Assembly (NCBI RefSeq): GCF_050589645.1
Contig: NZ_JBNGOQ010000003.1
Location: 806,001-870,000, forward strand
Direction of reading: 5' to 3'
DNA from: JBNGOQ01 sp050589645
GTDB taxonomy: Bacteria; Bacteroidota; Bacteroidia; Flavobacteriales; Flavobacteriaceae
Length of the DNA: 64,000 nucleotides
Shown here: positions 1 through 9,085 of the stretch, in pieces
Numbering within the stretch: the stretch's first letter is position 1
How the letters are laid out: each line of letters begins with the position of its first letter
The notes under the pieces: model-generated
The model's input: the letters and a program-made list of their open reading frames with translations, nothing else
What the model was told of the DNA's origin: nothing
Databases searched by the model: none
Made by a program: the position numbers and the translations under genes

Positions 1-1289
1 TTTTTTGCCGGGATTGCCAATAAATACCTCCCAAGAGCAACAGTCCCAATCCTCCGAACACCACAAGATTGAACAAATTGCGTTGCTTGCTCAGGTCTTT
101 CTCGAACAAAACCTCCTGTTCTGCCCTTTGTTTGTGGAAGGCTATACTGTCCGATAGCTGTTGCTTCTCAAACAGGTACTGCATTTCCTGTCGGGTAATT
201 TCAGCGGTTTTTTCCCTAGTGAACAGTGAATCGCTTACCGTCACGTACCGTTTATAATATTCCAATGATTTGCTAGCATTCCCCAATCCTTCCCACGCAC
301 TGCTCAAGCATGAACATGCCGATTTTTGGATGGGGAGCGCCCCCATATCCATACTTAGCTGCAAACTCTTTTCACAATCGTTCTGTGCCTGCCTATAGTT
401 TTTTTGGTAGAGATAGCTCCTCCCCCGATACAAATAGACAGAGGCCAGGCCTTCCCGATCGTTGATTTCCATTTTAATACGTACACTCCTGTTGAAATAA
501 TCCAGCGCCTTTGAAAAATCGCCTTGCAAATTGTACACTTCCCCAATGTTGCTAAAAGCACGTGTCATGGACATCTTATCGTTCACCTCTTCGGCGATTT
601 CAACACTTTTCATCAAATTTTCCAGGGCCAGGGCATATTTTTTTTGGTTGGTATATACCAGTCCAATATTGTTATAAGTAAGGGCTTGGGCGCGTTTATC
701 GCCAAGCTCCTTTTTTATGGAAAGGCTATAGGTATAATACTCCAAGGCCTTTTCATTGTTCAGCTGACGAATAAAAACATTACCCAAATTATTGGTAGCA
801 CGTGATATGCCGGGCCTGTCATTCAATTCTTCGGCCAGCTTTAGGCCCTCGAGCAAGTGTTCAATGGCCTGAGGGTAATTTCCAAGCTCATAATAGACCG
901 TGCCAATATTACTAGAGGTGGTAGACAAACCCTTTTTGTCATCCAGTTGCAACAAGAGGCGGTGGCTTTCCTGAAAAGCATCGAGCGCGGCCCGGAAATT
1001 TCCCTGTACGGCATAGCTGTTGCCGATATACCTATGGGCCGTTGCCCTCCATTTGGGGTTGCCGCTGTTTTCCGCCAATCGCAAGACCTTATACCCAGTG
1101 GCCCTTGCCGTGTCCAGGTTTTGTCTAAACTGTAGCTTCAAAATATCCATGCCTGCCCTGTACCTTAAGGAATCGGGCTGCATAGTATCTTCCCAGATGG
1201 TCGTTAGACTGTCCATCTTGCTGTTCTGGGCCTGGGAGGAAGGGCACCACACCATCACCAAAAGGAATATGGAGATAACCGTTTTCATT
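1..1289 (-). CDS. TPR-repeat signalling protein, C-terminus cut by window edge
   Basis: An open frame runs from the ATG at 1289-1287 to the window edge (429 codons) without a stop. It begins with a signal peptide (MKTVISIFLLVMVWCPSSQA). Five to six tetratricopeptide repeats follow, recognisable by NIGxVYxxLGxYxxAIEHL-like units. The last part is a charged coiled-coil (EKQQLSDSIAFHKQRAEQE) and one membrane helix (NLVVFGGLGLLLLGGIYW) just before the edge. In Bacteroidota this layout normally continues into a cytoplasmic output domain: a histidine kinase, a class III adenylate/guanylate cyclase or a LuxR-type helix-turn-helix. Which one is present lies outside the window. TPRs would be periplasmic and the output cytoplasmic. 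It has no minus-strand partner upstream. Confidence 0.85.
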
Positions 1290-1654
1290 TTATTGGGTGG
1301 GGAAGTGTCTAGTTTTTGGTTGTCGCAATACTTAAATGTAGTGTTTATAGTGGAAAGAACAAAAAGGACCTACATTCCTGTAAGTCCTCTCTGATTTGAA
1401 GCGATGAATTTTAGTCAAAAATGGATGTTGTATTCCAGGTGTTCATCTGTTTTGTGTTTAGGCACTACCCATGCCCTAAAACTGGGAACAGCCTTATTTT
1501 TGAAACAGCTGCTGCTGAGCTGTAGTTTTTAAGGCCTGAATTGTAATCGGATTTTTTATTTCCGATTCAGTCCAAAAAATAAACAATTCGGTCATGTTAT
1601 TTATGGGAAGCGTAGGGCTTGGAGCATTTTTGTACCATCAAAATGCAAATAGCC
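1290..1654. other. Divergent intergenic region
   Basis: About 365 bp between the divergent TPR gene and the TonB-dependent receptor must hold both promoters, but no clear TTG-N19-TAnnTTTG promoter was found. It holds two hairpins: 1365-1388 (own entry) and AATCGGA / TCCGATT at 1545-1567 with a T-rich loop. A 42-codon frame from 1404 has no convincing features and is not called. Confidence 0.5.
1365..1388 (-). repeat. Hairpin with T-run, terminator-like on minus strand
   Basis: AGGACCTACA and TGTAAGTCCT form a 10-bp stem with one mismatch around a 4-base loop. On the minus strand it is followed by TTTTTG, the form of an intrinsic terminator. No minus-strand gene lies upstream to be terminated, since the neighbour there is on the plus strand. 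It may be a relic, a stop for antisense transcription or a dispersed repeat. Confidence 0.4.
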
Positions 1655-3814
1655 ATGAAACAAATTACACTGATCGCCTTCTTGCTTACCACAAGCCTAT
1701 TCTTTGGGCAAACCACGGTTTCAGGGGTCGTCACCGACCAAAAAAACAGACCTATTGTGGGGGCCAACGTGTATTTGGAAGGCACCTATGACGGTGCTTC
1801 CACCGATGCCAATGGTCTTTTTTCCTTTGAGACCTCGGAGACCGGCACCCAAAACTTGATCGTTTCCATGATGTCGTACGAAACCTATATGCAGGCCGGG
1901 GATGTATCTTACTTCAAGGATTTGGCCATTAAACTGTTCGAAACCATAAACAGCCTCACCGGGGTTACGCTTACTGCAGGTACTTTTGAGGCGGGCGATA
2001 ACTCCAAGGTGTCCGTGCTTAAGCCTTTGGATATTGTTACCACGGCAGGTGCGGCAGGCGATTTTGTGGGTGCCTTGCAGACCTTGCCTGGAACCTCAAC
2101 GGTAAATGAAGACGGGCGCCTTTTCGTACGTGGTGGCGAAGCCAACGAGACCCAGGTCTTTATAGACGGCCTTAGGGTATTTCAACCCTTTAGTCCCACC
2201 GCGAACAACATTCCCACCCGTGGCCGGTTTTCCCCTTTTCTCTTTAAGGGCATTACCTTTAGCACCGGAGGGTATTCTGCGGAATACGGGCAAGCTTTGT
2301 CCAGTGTACTGTTGTTGAATACCACAGATCTGCCCGATCAGGAAAAAACGGATATTGCTGTCATGTCCGTTGGTGGTGGCCTGGGCCATACGGAAATTTG
2401 GGGCGATCAGTCCCTGAGTATAAACACCTCCTACATCAATCTAGCACCTTATGAATCCCTGATTTCTTCGGACCAAGGGGTACGTTGGAACAAGCCTTTT
2501 GAAGCCTTATCGGGCGAAGGCGTATTTAGAAGCAAAGGGGAGAAAAGCATGTTTAAACTATACACCGGCTTTTCCCATAGCAATTTGGACATCGATCAGG
2601 AGGATATCAATTTTGAGGAATTTGTCCGCTTCCGTCTAAAAAACAACAACCTCTACTTCAACGGCTCCTACAAACACTTTCTCGATAAGGAATGGACGCT
2701 AAGCACCGGCGCCAGCATCTCACTCGACAACAATGATATCAATCTTGAAAACAACCTCATAGCGACCAAGGAAACGGCTACGCACTTTAAACTAAAATTG
2801 AGAAAAAGTTTTAGCAACCGCTTTATGTTGCTCTTTGGGGCGGAACATTTTATACAGGATTATGAGGACACTTTTACCGATACCGATGGGACCCCCTTCC
2901 AGAGCGGCTTTACCGACCGTCTGAGCGCCGGTTTTGCAGAGGCCGATATTTTTCTGAGCAATAGCTTTGCCATGAAATTGGGCCTACGGGCCGAATATTC
3001 GGGATTTATGGAAGAGTTTACCCTGGCGCCCAGGACCTCCCTGGCCTACAAAAGTGGCAAAAAAGGGCAGTTTTCCCTGGCCTATGGCAATTTTTACCAA
3101 AATCCGGCGACGGAAAATCTGAAGTTCGATCAAAGTTTGCGTACCGAAAGGACCTCCCACTATATTCTTAACTATCAGTATGCACACAGCGGTAAAACCT
3201 TTAGGGCCGAAGCCTATTATAAGGATTACGCTAATTTGATCAAGTACGATACGGAACTTCCACAATTCAACAGCGACTTCAACAATTTGGGAAACGGATA
3301 CGCCGCCGGCCTCGATATTTTTTGGAGAGACAACAAGAACATTAAGAACCTGGATTACTGGGTCTCGTATTCCTATTTGGATACGGAGCGCGACTACCTA
3401 AATTTTAGGGAGGCGGCTACACCCAATTTTGCATCAACCCACAACTTTTCACTCGTTACCAAGTATTGGGTAAACAAATGGCGGTCCCAACTGGGATTGT
3501 CCTATAGGTTTTCATCTGGCCGTCCCTACGATGATCCCAATACATCCGGTTTCCTGGCCGAACGGACCACGTCCTTCAACAATTTGAGCTTCAACTGGGC
3601 CTATCTGATCTCCCAGCAGAAGATATTGTACTTCTCCGTGAGCAACCTTTTGGGGTTCAACAACGTAAACGGATATCAGTACAGCGATACCCCTAATGTG
3701 GATGGCGTGTTTGAGAGGAGGACCATACAGCCCGCGGCCGACAGTTTCTTTTTTGTCGGATTCTTTTGGACCATAAGCACGGATAAGAAGAGCAATCAGT
3801 TGGATAATCTATAG
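1655..3814 (+). CDS. TonB-dependent receptor with carboxypeptidase-regulatory-like domain
   Basis: An outer-membrane beta-barrel for TonB-driven import. The ATG at 1655 is chosen because it starts a clean signal peptide (MKQITLIAFLLTTSLFFGQ); an earlier in-frame start at 1619 would add 12 residues ahead of it. Residues about 20-110 form a CarboxypepD_reg-like domain (VSGVVTDQKNRPIVGANV). Residues about 125-230 form the plug, including FVRGGEANETQVFIDG and GYSAEYGQALSS. The rest is barrel with alternating aromatic strands, ending in FFFVGFFWTIS. At 719 residues it is shorter than SusC-type proteins, and no SusD gene is adjacent, so it is not a classic polysaccharide-locus pair. The substrate is unknown. 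It appears monocistronic. Confidence 0.9.
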   Translation: MKQITLIAFLLTTSLFFGQTTVSGVVTDQKNRPIVGANVYLEGTYDGASTDANGLFSFETSETGTQNLIVSMMSYETYMQAGDVSYFKDLAIKLFETINSLTGVTLTAGTFEAGDNSKVSVLKPLDIVTTAGAAGDFVGALQTLPGTSTVNEDGRLFVRGGEANETQVFIDGLRVFQPFSPTANNIPTRGRFSPFLFKGITFSTGGYSAEYGQALSSVLLLNTTDLPDQEKTDIAVMSVGGGLGHTEIWGDQSLSINTSYINLAPYESLISSDQGVRWNKPFEALSGEGVFRSKGEKSMFKLYTGFSHSNLDIDQEDINFEEFVRFRLKNNNLYFNGSYKHFLDKEWTLSTGASISLDNNDINLENNLIATKETATHFKLKLRKSFSNRFMLLFGAEHFIQDYEDTFTDTDGTPFQSGFTDRLSAGFAEADIFLSNSFAMKLGLRAEYSGFMEEFTLAPRTSLAYKSGKKGQFSLAYGNFYQNPATENLKFDQSLRTERTSHYILNYQYAHSGKTFRAEAYYKDYANLIKYDTELPQFNSDFNNLGNGYAAGLDIFWRDNKNIKNLDYWVSYSYLDTERDYLNFREAATPNFASTHNFSLVTKYWVNKWRSQLGLSYRFSSGRPYDDPNTSGFLAERTTSFNNLSFNWAYLISQQKILYFSVSNLLGFNNVNGYQYSDTPNVDGVFERRTIQPAADSFFFVGFFWTISTDKKSNQLDNL

Positions 3815-4063
3815 TTGTACCAAATTCAGAGGTCAGAGATCAGAGGTCAGGATTCAGAGGTCAAAGTTCAAGTCCAAGTTCAAGCTCAAAGTTGCCATTG
3901 AGAACCCATCATCCATAATTCAAAATTCATAATTGTTCACTACCCACTGCCAACTGTGACTGTCCACGGTTTACTGTTCAAGATTCTTCGCTTCTCTGCA
4001 CTGCGCTCTGAATGACAACACGCATTGATTTGTCATTCCGAGCCTGCGAGGAATCTCTGGCAC
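3815..4063. repeat. Intergenic repeat island, left part
   Basis: This is the gene-free left part of a 655-bp gap. At about 3829-3893 lies a degenerate repeat of TCAGAGG/TCAAAGT-like 7-bp units. At about 3980-4060 there is a pair of Bacteroidota-type dispersed elements pointing toward each other, recognisable by GCGCTCTGAATGACA and TGTCATTCCGAGCCTGCG. No coding signal was seen. Confidence 0.75.
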
Positions 4064-4444
4064 CATTACCCACTGTCTACTGCCCTCTGCTGACTGCCCA
4101 CTGTTTACCGTTTACCGTTTAGGAACGGAACATTGTTTATTGCTAATTGTTTATTGTTCATTGTTTACTGCCTACTGCCTACTGTTCACTGTCTCTGGTT
4201 TCTGGTTTCTTGTTTACCGTTCATTGTTCACTGCTAAGTGTTCATTCTTTACCGCCTACCATCAATCCTTGGCGCCTACTGCTCACTGTTTACTGTTTAC
4301 TGTTTACCGTTTAGGAACGGAACATTGTTTATTGTTCATTGTTTACTGCCTACTGCCCACTGTTTCAGGTTTCTCGTTTATTGCTAATTGCTAATTGCTA
4401 ATTGATAATTGATAATTGTTCATTGATTACTGCCCACTGCCAAT
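4064..4444 (+). repeat. Degenerate heptanucleotide array (consensus about YTGYYTA)
   Basis: About 380 bp reads almost throughout as 7-bp units such as CTGTTTA, CTGCCTA, CTGCCCA, TTGTTCA, TTGCTAA and CCGTTTA, roughly 54 in a row with only a few breaks in phase. A higher-order duplication is visible: TTTAGGAACGGAACATTG followed by TTGTTTA-type units occurs near 4108 and again near 4310. The units keep purine/pyrimidine pattern and length but not exact sequence. No gene is supported; the array ends 25 bp from the 3' end of the AhpD-like gene. Confidence 0.85.
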
Positions 4445-4469
4445 GTAACAAGCATCGCCTTTAGTAAAT

Positions 4470-5075
4470 TTAGCTATGGCTCCAGTTTTCCGGTTCGTCA
4501 CTGGCATTGGGGGAAAGGCCTAAGATATCGCCCTGCGTATCGGTCCCCAGGCCCAGCACCGTACGGTTTACATAGTTGAAATAACTGGTCACTTGATTGA
4601 TTTCAAGGATTTCCCCCTCGGAAAAGCCCGAAGCTTTGAGTTTTGATACATCCACTTCAACAACCGCTTTAGGCGTTAGTGTCAGTTTTTTGGCATAGGC
4701 CAATCCCTGTGCATACGGTGTGCTGAAAAAAGCATCCGGGCTATCGGTCCGTAGGGCCTCGAACAACTGTGTGGCCTTGGCATCATCCGTGAAAAGCCGT
4801 TTAAGGCCCACATAATGGTGTTCCACACAGTAGCTGCAGTGGTTTAGATGGCTTACGTAGACGCCTATGGCTTCCAAGTACCACTTGGGAAGCGTGTTGC
4901 CCGAATGGTGCAGTACACTTTTGTACAATGTCATATGTCCCACCAAAGTATGGGGACGCAGGCTATGTACCGTTAAGACGTTATCCACGGTGTCATTGGG
5001 CCCCTTTAGGCGCTTGTAAATGTTTTTTAACTTGCCTTGCGCCTCCTTGTAACCTATTGTTCTGATCCAACTCAT
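4470..5075 (-). CDS. AhpD-like carboxymuconolactone decarboxylase family protein
   Basis: A 201-residue soluble all-helical protein of the AhpD / peroxidase-related family. The motif EAIGVYVSHLNHCSYCVEHH (about residues 69-88) carries the glutamate, the CxxC redox pair and the downstream histidine that form the AhpD active site. Members reduce peroxides through a thiol relay; the substrate here is not known. It lies 72 bp downstream of the DoxX gene on the same strand, and DoxX and thiol-redox proteins are a frequent pairing, so joint transcription and a redox role are likely. The start codon ATG at 5075 gives the usual family N-terminus. Confidence 0.85.
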   Translation of the reverse strand: MSWIRTIGYKEAQGKLKNIYKRLKGPNDTVDNVLTVHSLRPHTLVGHMTLYKSVLHHSGNTLPKWYLEAIGVYVSHLNHCSYCVEHHYVGLKRLFTDDAKATQLFEALRTDSPDAFFSTPYAQGLAYAKKLTLTPKAVVEVDVSKLKASGFSEGEILEINQVTSYFNYVNRTVLGLGTDTQGDILGLSPNASDEPENWSHS

Positions 5076-5147
5076 TTGTTTATGTTTCCCTAGATTTCTC
5101 TTTGGGTAATATAAGGGTTTTCACAGATTGTGCGTACGGCGCGCAGC

Positions 5148-5570
5148 TTATTTTTGCATTTTTAAATAGTAATCGGCAGAATGCTTGCCCGAACCATAAA
5201 ACAAGAAGAAAAGACAAAGCAACAGCGCAACTCCGGATAAGATGAGATTGGCACTGTTCATTTCCCCCAAGAAATTGATCAAGACCGCTCCTATTAAAAT
5301 GGGTAGTTGTGCGGCCGCTGCCCATCGGGTAAGCAAACCAAAGACGATCAATACGCCTCCTACAAAATGCGCAGGGATCACATAGTGGATCACACCCATA
5401 CCGCCTGTTAAGTTTTCAACAGGTTTTATAAGTTCAGAGAGCATGAGGGTGTCTTGCATAAATTCGGCGCCTTTGATAAAGAGGAATACACCCAAGGCGA
5501 TCCGTACCAGATCCAACGGATAATACGTATGGGCATTGGCCCATTTGTTTAAACTTTTTATTCTTCCCAT
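5148..5570 (-). CDS. DoxX family membrane protein
   Basis: A 140-residue inner-membrane protein with four hydrophobic segments, typical of the DoxX family in length and topology. The first helix follows LDLVRIALGVFLFIKG, and the charged FGLLTRWAAAAQLP segment lies in the middle as in relatives. DoxX proteins are linked to quinone or thiol redox chemistry in the membrane, but most bacterial members have no proven reaction. The AhpD-like gene follows downstream, suggesting a two-gene unit. No other domain is fused. Confidence 0.85.
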   Translation of the reverse strand: MGRIKSLNKWANAHTYYPLDLVRIALGVFLFIKGAEFMQDTLMLSELIKPVENLTGGMGVIHYVIPAHFVGGVLIVFGLLTRWAAAAQLPILIGAVLINFLGEMNSANLILSGVALLLCLFFLFYGSGKHSADYYLKMQK

Positions 5571-5845
5571 GACTAAGATATATTGATTAGACCTTTCTTA
5601 AGATACTCATTTTTAAGAATATGAGCAAATAGGGAGGTGGCCGCCTATGCCTTGGACGCCCCGTTATATTTCATATATTTAAGCAGATGCTACACCCAAA
5701 ACACAAACGGTTTCTACGGCAGATTATCCCTTTTGCCCTTATTTGACGGCTTCACCGCTACCAAACTCGCGGGACTTCCTTTACAGGACAAAAAGGAAAG
5801 CGTGCACCTGTACAGTCTTGAATTTAAGGGGGCTAGTAGATTACC

Positions 5846-6796
5846 TTAATCCAAAGTTTTCCACACCTTTTCTATAAGTGCTTGGGTGGCCCGTATCCCT
5901 TCTGGCTCACTGAGTTCCGATCCTTCGTACTCAATACCGATATGCCCTTCATAACCGGCATCCTTGACGGTTTGGAGCAATTTGGGATAGTCCAACAAGG
6001 TTTCATTCCCTTGTTCGTCAAAGTTGTAGGACTTGGCGCTCACCCCTTTGGCAAAGGGAAGAAATTCCGTTACACCCTTATTGGGGTCATAAACCTCGGT
6101 GCATTTGTTGTTTTGTGTACTGCCCCATTCCGCATTGAGGCACCAGTTGCCAAAATCTGGTAGGGTCCCTAAATAGGGATTGTCTACCGTTTTTATAATG
6201 TCGGCGATAAAGGCGGCATCGGAGGTATGCAGCCCATGATTTTCTATCAAGACACTGACCTCCCCTTGGGCACCGTATTCGGACAGTCTGCCCAAACCAT
6301 CGGTTAAACTGGCCTTTAGCGTTTCCCTATCGCCCTTACCAAAGGCATTGACACGGATGGAATGACAGCCCATGATCTTGGCCGCATGAATCCATTTGTA
6401 ATGGTTCTCTACTGCTTTCTTCCGTTCGGCATCGTTTGGATCGCCCAGCAGGCCCTCCCCGTCGACCATAATCAATAGGTTGGTAACCCCGGCCTCCGCA
6501 GATCTTGCGTTCATTTTGCTCCAGAATTTTTCACTGTTACCGTAATCGGAATAAAATCCGGATACGTATTCCACCGCTTCCATTCCATAATCTTTCTTGG
6601 TGATACTGGCAAAGTCCTGAGGGTTAAGCAGGCCTTTTTCAAAACTTCGGTGCAAGGACCACTGTGCCAGGGATATTTTAGGTAGGGACATAGGATTGTT
6701 CGTATTGGGCCTGGCAGCATAGGCCATTACCGAAGGTAGGGTCATGGCGGCACCGCACAGGGAAGCATTTTTTAAAAAAGATCTTCTTGTAATCAT
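5846..6796 (-). CDS. Tat-exported sugar phosphate isomerase/epimerase family protein
   Basis: A 316-residue TIM-barrel protein of the xylose-isomerase-like family. The N-terminus MITRRSFLKNASLCGAA carries a twin-arginine motif (RRSFLK), so it is probably exported folded to the periplasm. Barrel features include the acidic ends ENHGLH, GTLPDFGNW and HIGIEYEGSE, which supply metal ligands in the family. Many Flavobacteriaceae carry several such proteins with unassigned substrates (sugars, inositols or keto acids). It starts 10 bp after the PLDc_N gene and is probably cotranscribed with it. A relative lies at 45881-46852. Confidence 0.85.
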   Translation of the reverse strand: MITRRSFLKNASLCGAAMTLPSVMAYAARPNTNNPMSLPKISLAQWSLHRSFEKGLLNPQDFASITKKDYGMEAVEYVSGFYSDYGNSEKFWSKMNARSAEAGVTNLLIMVDGEGLLGDPNDAERKKAVENHYKWIHAAKIMGCHSIRVNAFGKGDRETLKASLTDGLGRLSEYGAQGEVSVLIENHGLHTSDAAFIADIIKTVDNPYLGTLPDFGNWCLNAEWGSTQNNKCTEVYDPNKGVTEFLPFAKGVSAKSYNFDEQGNETLLDYPKLLQTVKDAGYEGHIGIEYEGSELSEPEGIRATQALIEKVWKTLD

Positions 6797-6806
6797 AATA
6801 TGTTAT

Positions 6807-7187
6807 TTAGATAGGAGCAATGGTGTCCTTTCGTTTGCTCATAATTTCAATTACCCAGTAAAGGAGCTGCCCTATACCCCCGACAAAAACAAATAGGAGT
6901 ACCCAGACCAATAGCAGGTTGTTTTCCCGCAGGTTAGGATTTTGAACGGCATGTATAATATAGAAAACAAAACTACTCAGGGAGATAAGCACCAGCAAAA
7001 GAACGCCCGCTATCAAAAAACCCACGCACTCAAAAAACTGAGCGGGAGGAGCTCCGTCCTGATTTTCTACCTCTGGGAGCCGGCTAAAAATGGTGAAAAT
7101 AAAAAGAAAATAGCCAATGAGGAACAGAAAGACCAAGATAATGGGCGCTAGCGCAAAAAAGGCCTGCCAAAATTTATTGTGTATCAT
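6807..7187 (-). CDS. PLDc_N-type small membrane protein
   Basis: A 126-residue membrane protein with three hydrophobic segments (about 11-33, 50-76 and 90-115). The C-terminal segment LLLVWVLLFVFVGGIGQLLYW resembles the PLDc_N domain, the membrane anchor found before phospholipase D-type cardiolipin synthases. No catalytic HKD motif is present, so it is not an enzyme by itself. The role is unknown. It precedes the TIM-barrel gene by 10 bp. Confidence 0.7.
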   Translation of the reverse strand: MIHNKFWQAFFALAPIILVFLFLIGYFLFIFTIFSRLPEVENQDGAPPAQFFECVGFLIAGVLLLVLISLSSFVFYIIHAVQNPNLRENNLLLVWVLLFVFVGGIGQLLYWVIEIMSKRKDTIAPI

Positions 7188-7294
7188 CCTGTGCTGTATT
7201 ACACTTAAATATAATCATAATTTCCCATGCCTCGGATACGTCCGATAGGTCTTGCCTTTATAAAAACCGTGGCCTACATTTTCCGCCATTAGGC

Positions 7295-8941
7295 TCATCC
7301 CTCAAAGATTACCTTTTCTGGTTCTTGGAACCAGGTAGCGTAATAGGGTTGATGTATTTTCTCGATACTCGTTCGTTTCACCTTTAGGGTAGGGGTGGTA
7401 AGGCCGTTGGCCACGGTCCAATCTTCCTTCATCACCACCACCTTTTCCAGTTTTTCGTGTTTTTCCAGATCGGGGTTGATCTGGTTCATGGTTTCCTCCA
7501 AGCTACGGGAAAGTGCCTCTTTGCCTTTTGCCTTGCCCAAGAGCGATGGGGTAACCAGGGCAATGGGTTGGGGAATGCCGGTGCCCACAATACAAATCTG
7601 TTCTATATCCGTGTTTTTGGACAGGGCCAATTCTATGGGGGCCGGGGAGATGTATTTTCCCTTATCGGTCTTAAACTGGTCCTTTACCCTTCCCGTGATG
7701 GTCAGATATCCGTCGTGATCGTACTCTCCGATGTCCCCGGTCTTTAGGAAGCCGTCTTCGGTGAAGGCTGCTGAGCTTATGTCAGGGGCTTGGTAATATC
7801 CGGTCATCAAACAGTTGTTCTTGATACATATTTCCCCTTCGGGCGATAATTTGGCCTGCACTCCGGGCAGGGGCCTGCCTACCGTTCCTATTTTGTTGGC
7901 CCATGGAAGGTTGGTGTGGGAAATAATGCAATCCTCGGTCATGCCGTACATCTGATGGACGATAATGTTCAGTTTTCCGTACCATCGGATAAGACTGGCG
8001 GCCATTGGGGCCGCGCCCACCACCACGATACGTGCTTCCTTAAGCCCTAGTTTTTGCTTCAATTTATTTCTTATTATGGTATTCAGAAGTGGAATCTTGA
8101 GTAGCGTATCCAACTTTTTCTGGGGCAGGCTCTCCAGGATTTTTTCCTGAAACTTGGTCATGATACGGGGTACGGCCCCAAAAGAATGGGGCTGTGTGCG
8201 TTCCAGGTCGCGGGCAAAAGTATCCAGGGATTCCGCAAAGGAGATGGTGGCGCCCATGGCCAGGCTGCGCATCTCAATACCGGCCCGCTCCGCGATGTGC
8301 GACAACGGAAGGTAGGAAAAGAATTTGGGATGTGGCGGTAGTTCCACCAGATCGGCAAGGGCATGGGCACTCCTCATAAAATTCCCATGGGTATGCATAA
8401 CTCCTTTGGGGATTCCGGTAGTCCCTGAGGTATAGATGATGGTGGCCAGATCGTTCTCTTTTGGCATAGGGAGTTTGGACAAGGGCTCATACCGATCCAG
8501 TAACTTCTCCCAACTATCCCCCGCGTCTTCTCCATATAGTTCCACACTTATTTTGCGCATTTCGGGTATGCCGGCTTTCTGGGACGCAAAATCATCGAGT
8601 TTCCCTATAATGATCGCTTTGGCTCCGCTTAGTGTGAGTATTTGATTGATCGAGTTGGCATTTAGGGTTGGGTAAATGGGAATGGAAATATGTCCGGCCA
8701 TCATAATGGCCAGATCGGCCATGATCCAATGTGCGCAATTTTTGGAAAGCAAGGCGATGTGACTTTTTGGCGGCATCCCATAGGCCCCAAGGGCAGCGGC
8801 GATCTTTCTGGCCTCCTCGCCGGCCGCTTTGTAGGTATAGGTCCGTATTTTACCGTCAATGGGCTGCTTTAAGAAAGGGGTATCAGGGGTGGTGCTTTCC
8901 CAATGGAGAAAAGCTTCCAGGGGTGAATTAAATGTGGTCAT
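7295..8941 (-). CDS. Long-chain acyl-CoA synthetase (AMP-forming)
   Basis: A 548-residue ANL-superfamily enzyme that activates fatty acids to acyl-CoA through acyl-AMP. The ATP-binding signature TIIYTSGTTGIPKGVMHTHG lies at about 167-186. The adenylate motif MYGMTE is at 331-336, TGD at 401-403 and the hinge GRVKDQFKTDKGKYISP at 417-433. The broad substrate loop resembles FadD/Faa-like ligases. The gene is preceded by a 144-bp gap and is likely its own unit. It could feed beta-oxidation or phospholipid synthesis; chain length cannot be read from the sequence. Confidence 0.9.
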   Translation of the reverse strand: MTTFNSPLEAFLHWESTTPDTPFLKQPIDGKIRTYTYKAAGEEARKIAAALGAYGMPPKSHIALLSKNCAHWIMADLAIMMAGHISIPIYPTLNANSINQILTLSGAKAIIIGKLDDFASQKAGIPEMRKISVELYGEDAGDSWEKLLDRYEPLSKLPMPKENDLATIIYTSGTTGIPKGVMHTHGNFMRSAHALADLVELPPHPKFFSYLPLSHIAERAGIEMRSLAMGATISFAESLDTFARDLERTQPHSFGAVPRIMTKFQEKILESLPQKKLDTLLKIPLLNTIIRNKLKQKLGLKEARIVVVGAAPMAASLIRWYGKLNIIVHQMYGMTEDCIISHTNLPWANKIGTVGRPLPGVQAKLSPEGEICIKNNCLMTGYYQAPDISSAAFTEDGFLKTGDIGEYDHDGYLTITGRVKDQFKTDKGKYISPAPIELALSKNTDIEQICIVGTGIPQPIALVTPSLLGKAKGKEALSRSLEETMNQINPDLEKHEKLEKVVVMKEDWTVANGLTTPTLKVKRTSIEKIHQPYYATWFQEPEKVIFEG

Positions 8942-9013
8942 AAAAGTGTGTTGGTCATGTGGTTGCTTAAATATAAAAAAAATAAGCTCGTTTCCTATCT
9001 GCGGAATAAGAAA

Positions 9014-9047
9014 CGACCGAAGCCCCGGGAATGCCAGAAATCGGTCG
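9014..9047 (-). terminator. Possible terminator after the MBOAT gene
   Basis: CGACCGA (9014-9020) and TCGGTCG (9041-9047) form a perfect 7-bp stem about 40 bp past the MBOAT stop codon. On the minus strand it is followed by TTTCTTATT, a weak T-rich tail. The large loop and short tail make this a tentative call. Confidence 0.4.
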
Positions 9048-9085
9048 AATCCTAAAAAGTGTCAGAGGCCTGTATCTTATGGTTC

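Noticed and set aside
4140..4394. 84-codon plus-strand frame in the heptamer array
   Set aside because: It is the 21-bp (three heptamers, seven codons) translation of the repeat, giving LFTVYCL-like units; no signal, start context or homology.
4064..4444. CRISPR-like array
   Set aside because: Units are 7 bp, adjacent and degenerate, without spacers; no cas genes in the window.
5637..5849. 70-codon plus-strand frame between DoxX and isomerase genes
   Set aside because: No signal, domain or start context; overlaps the end of the isomerase gene. The 275-bp gap shows nothing else clear.
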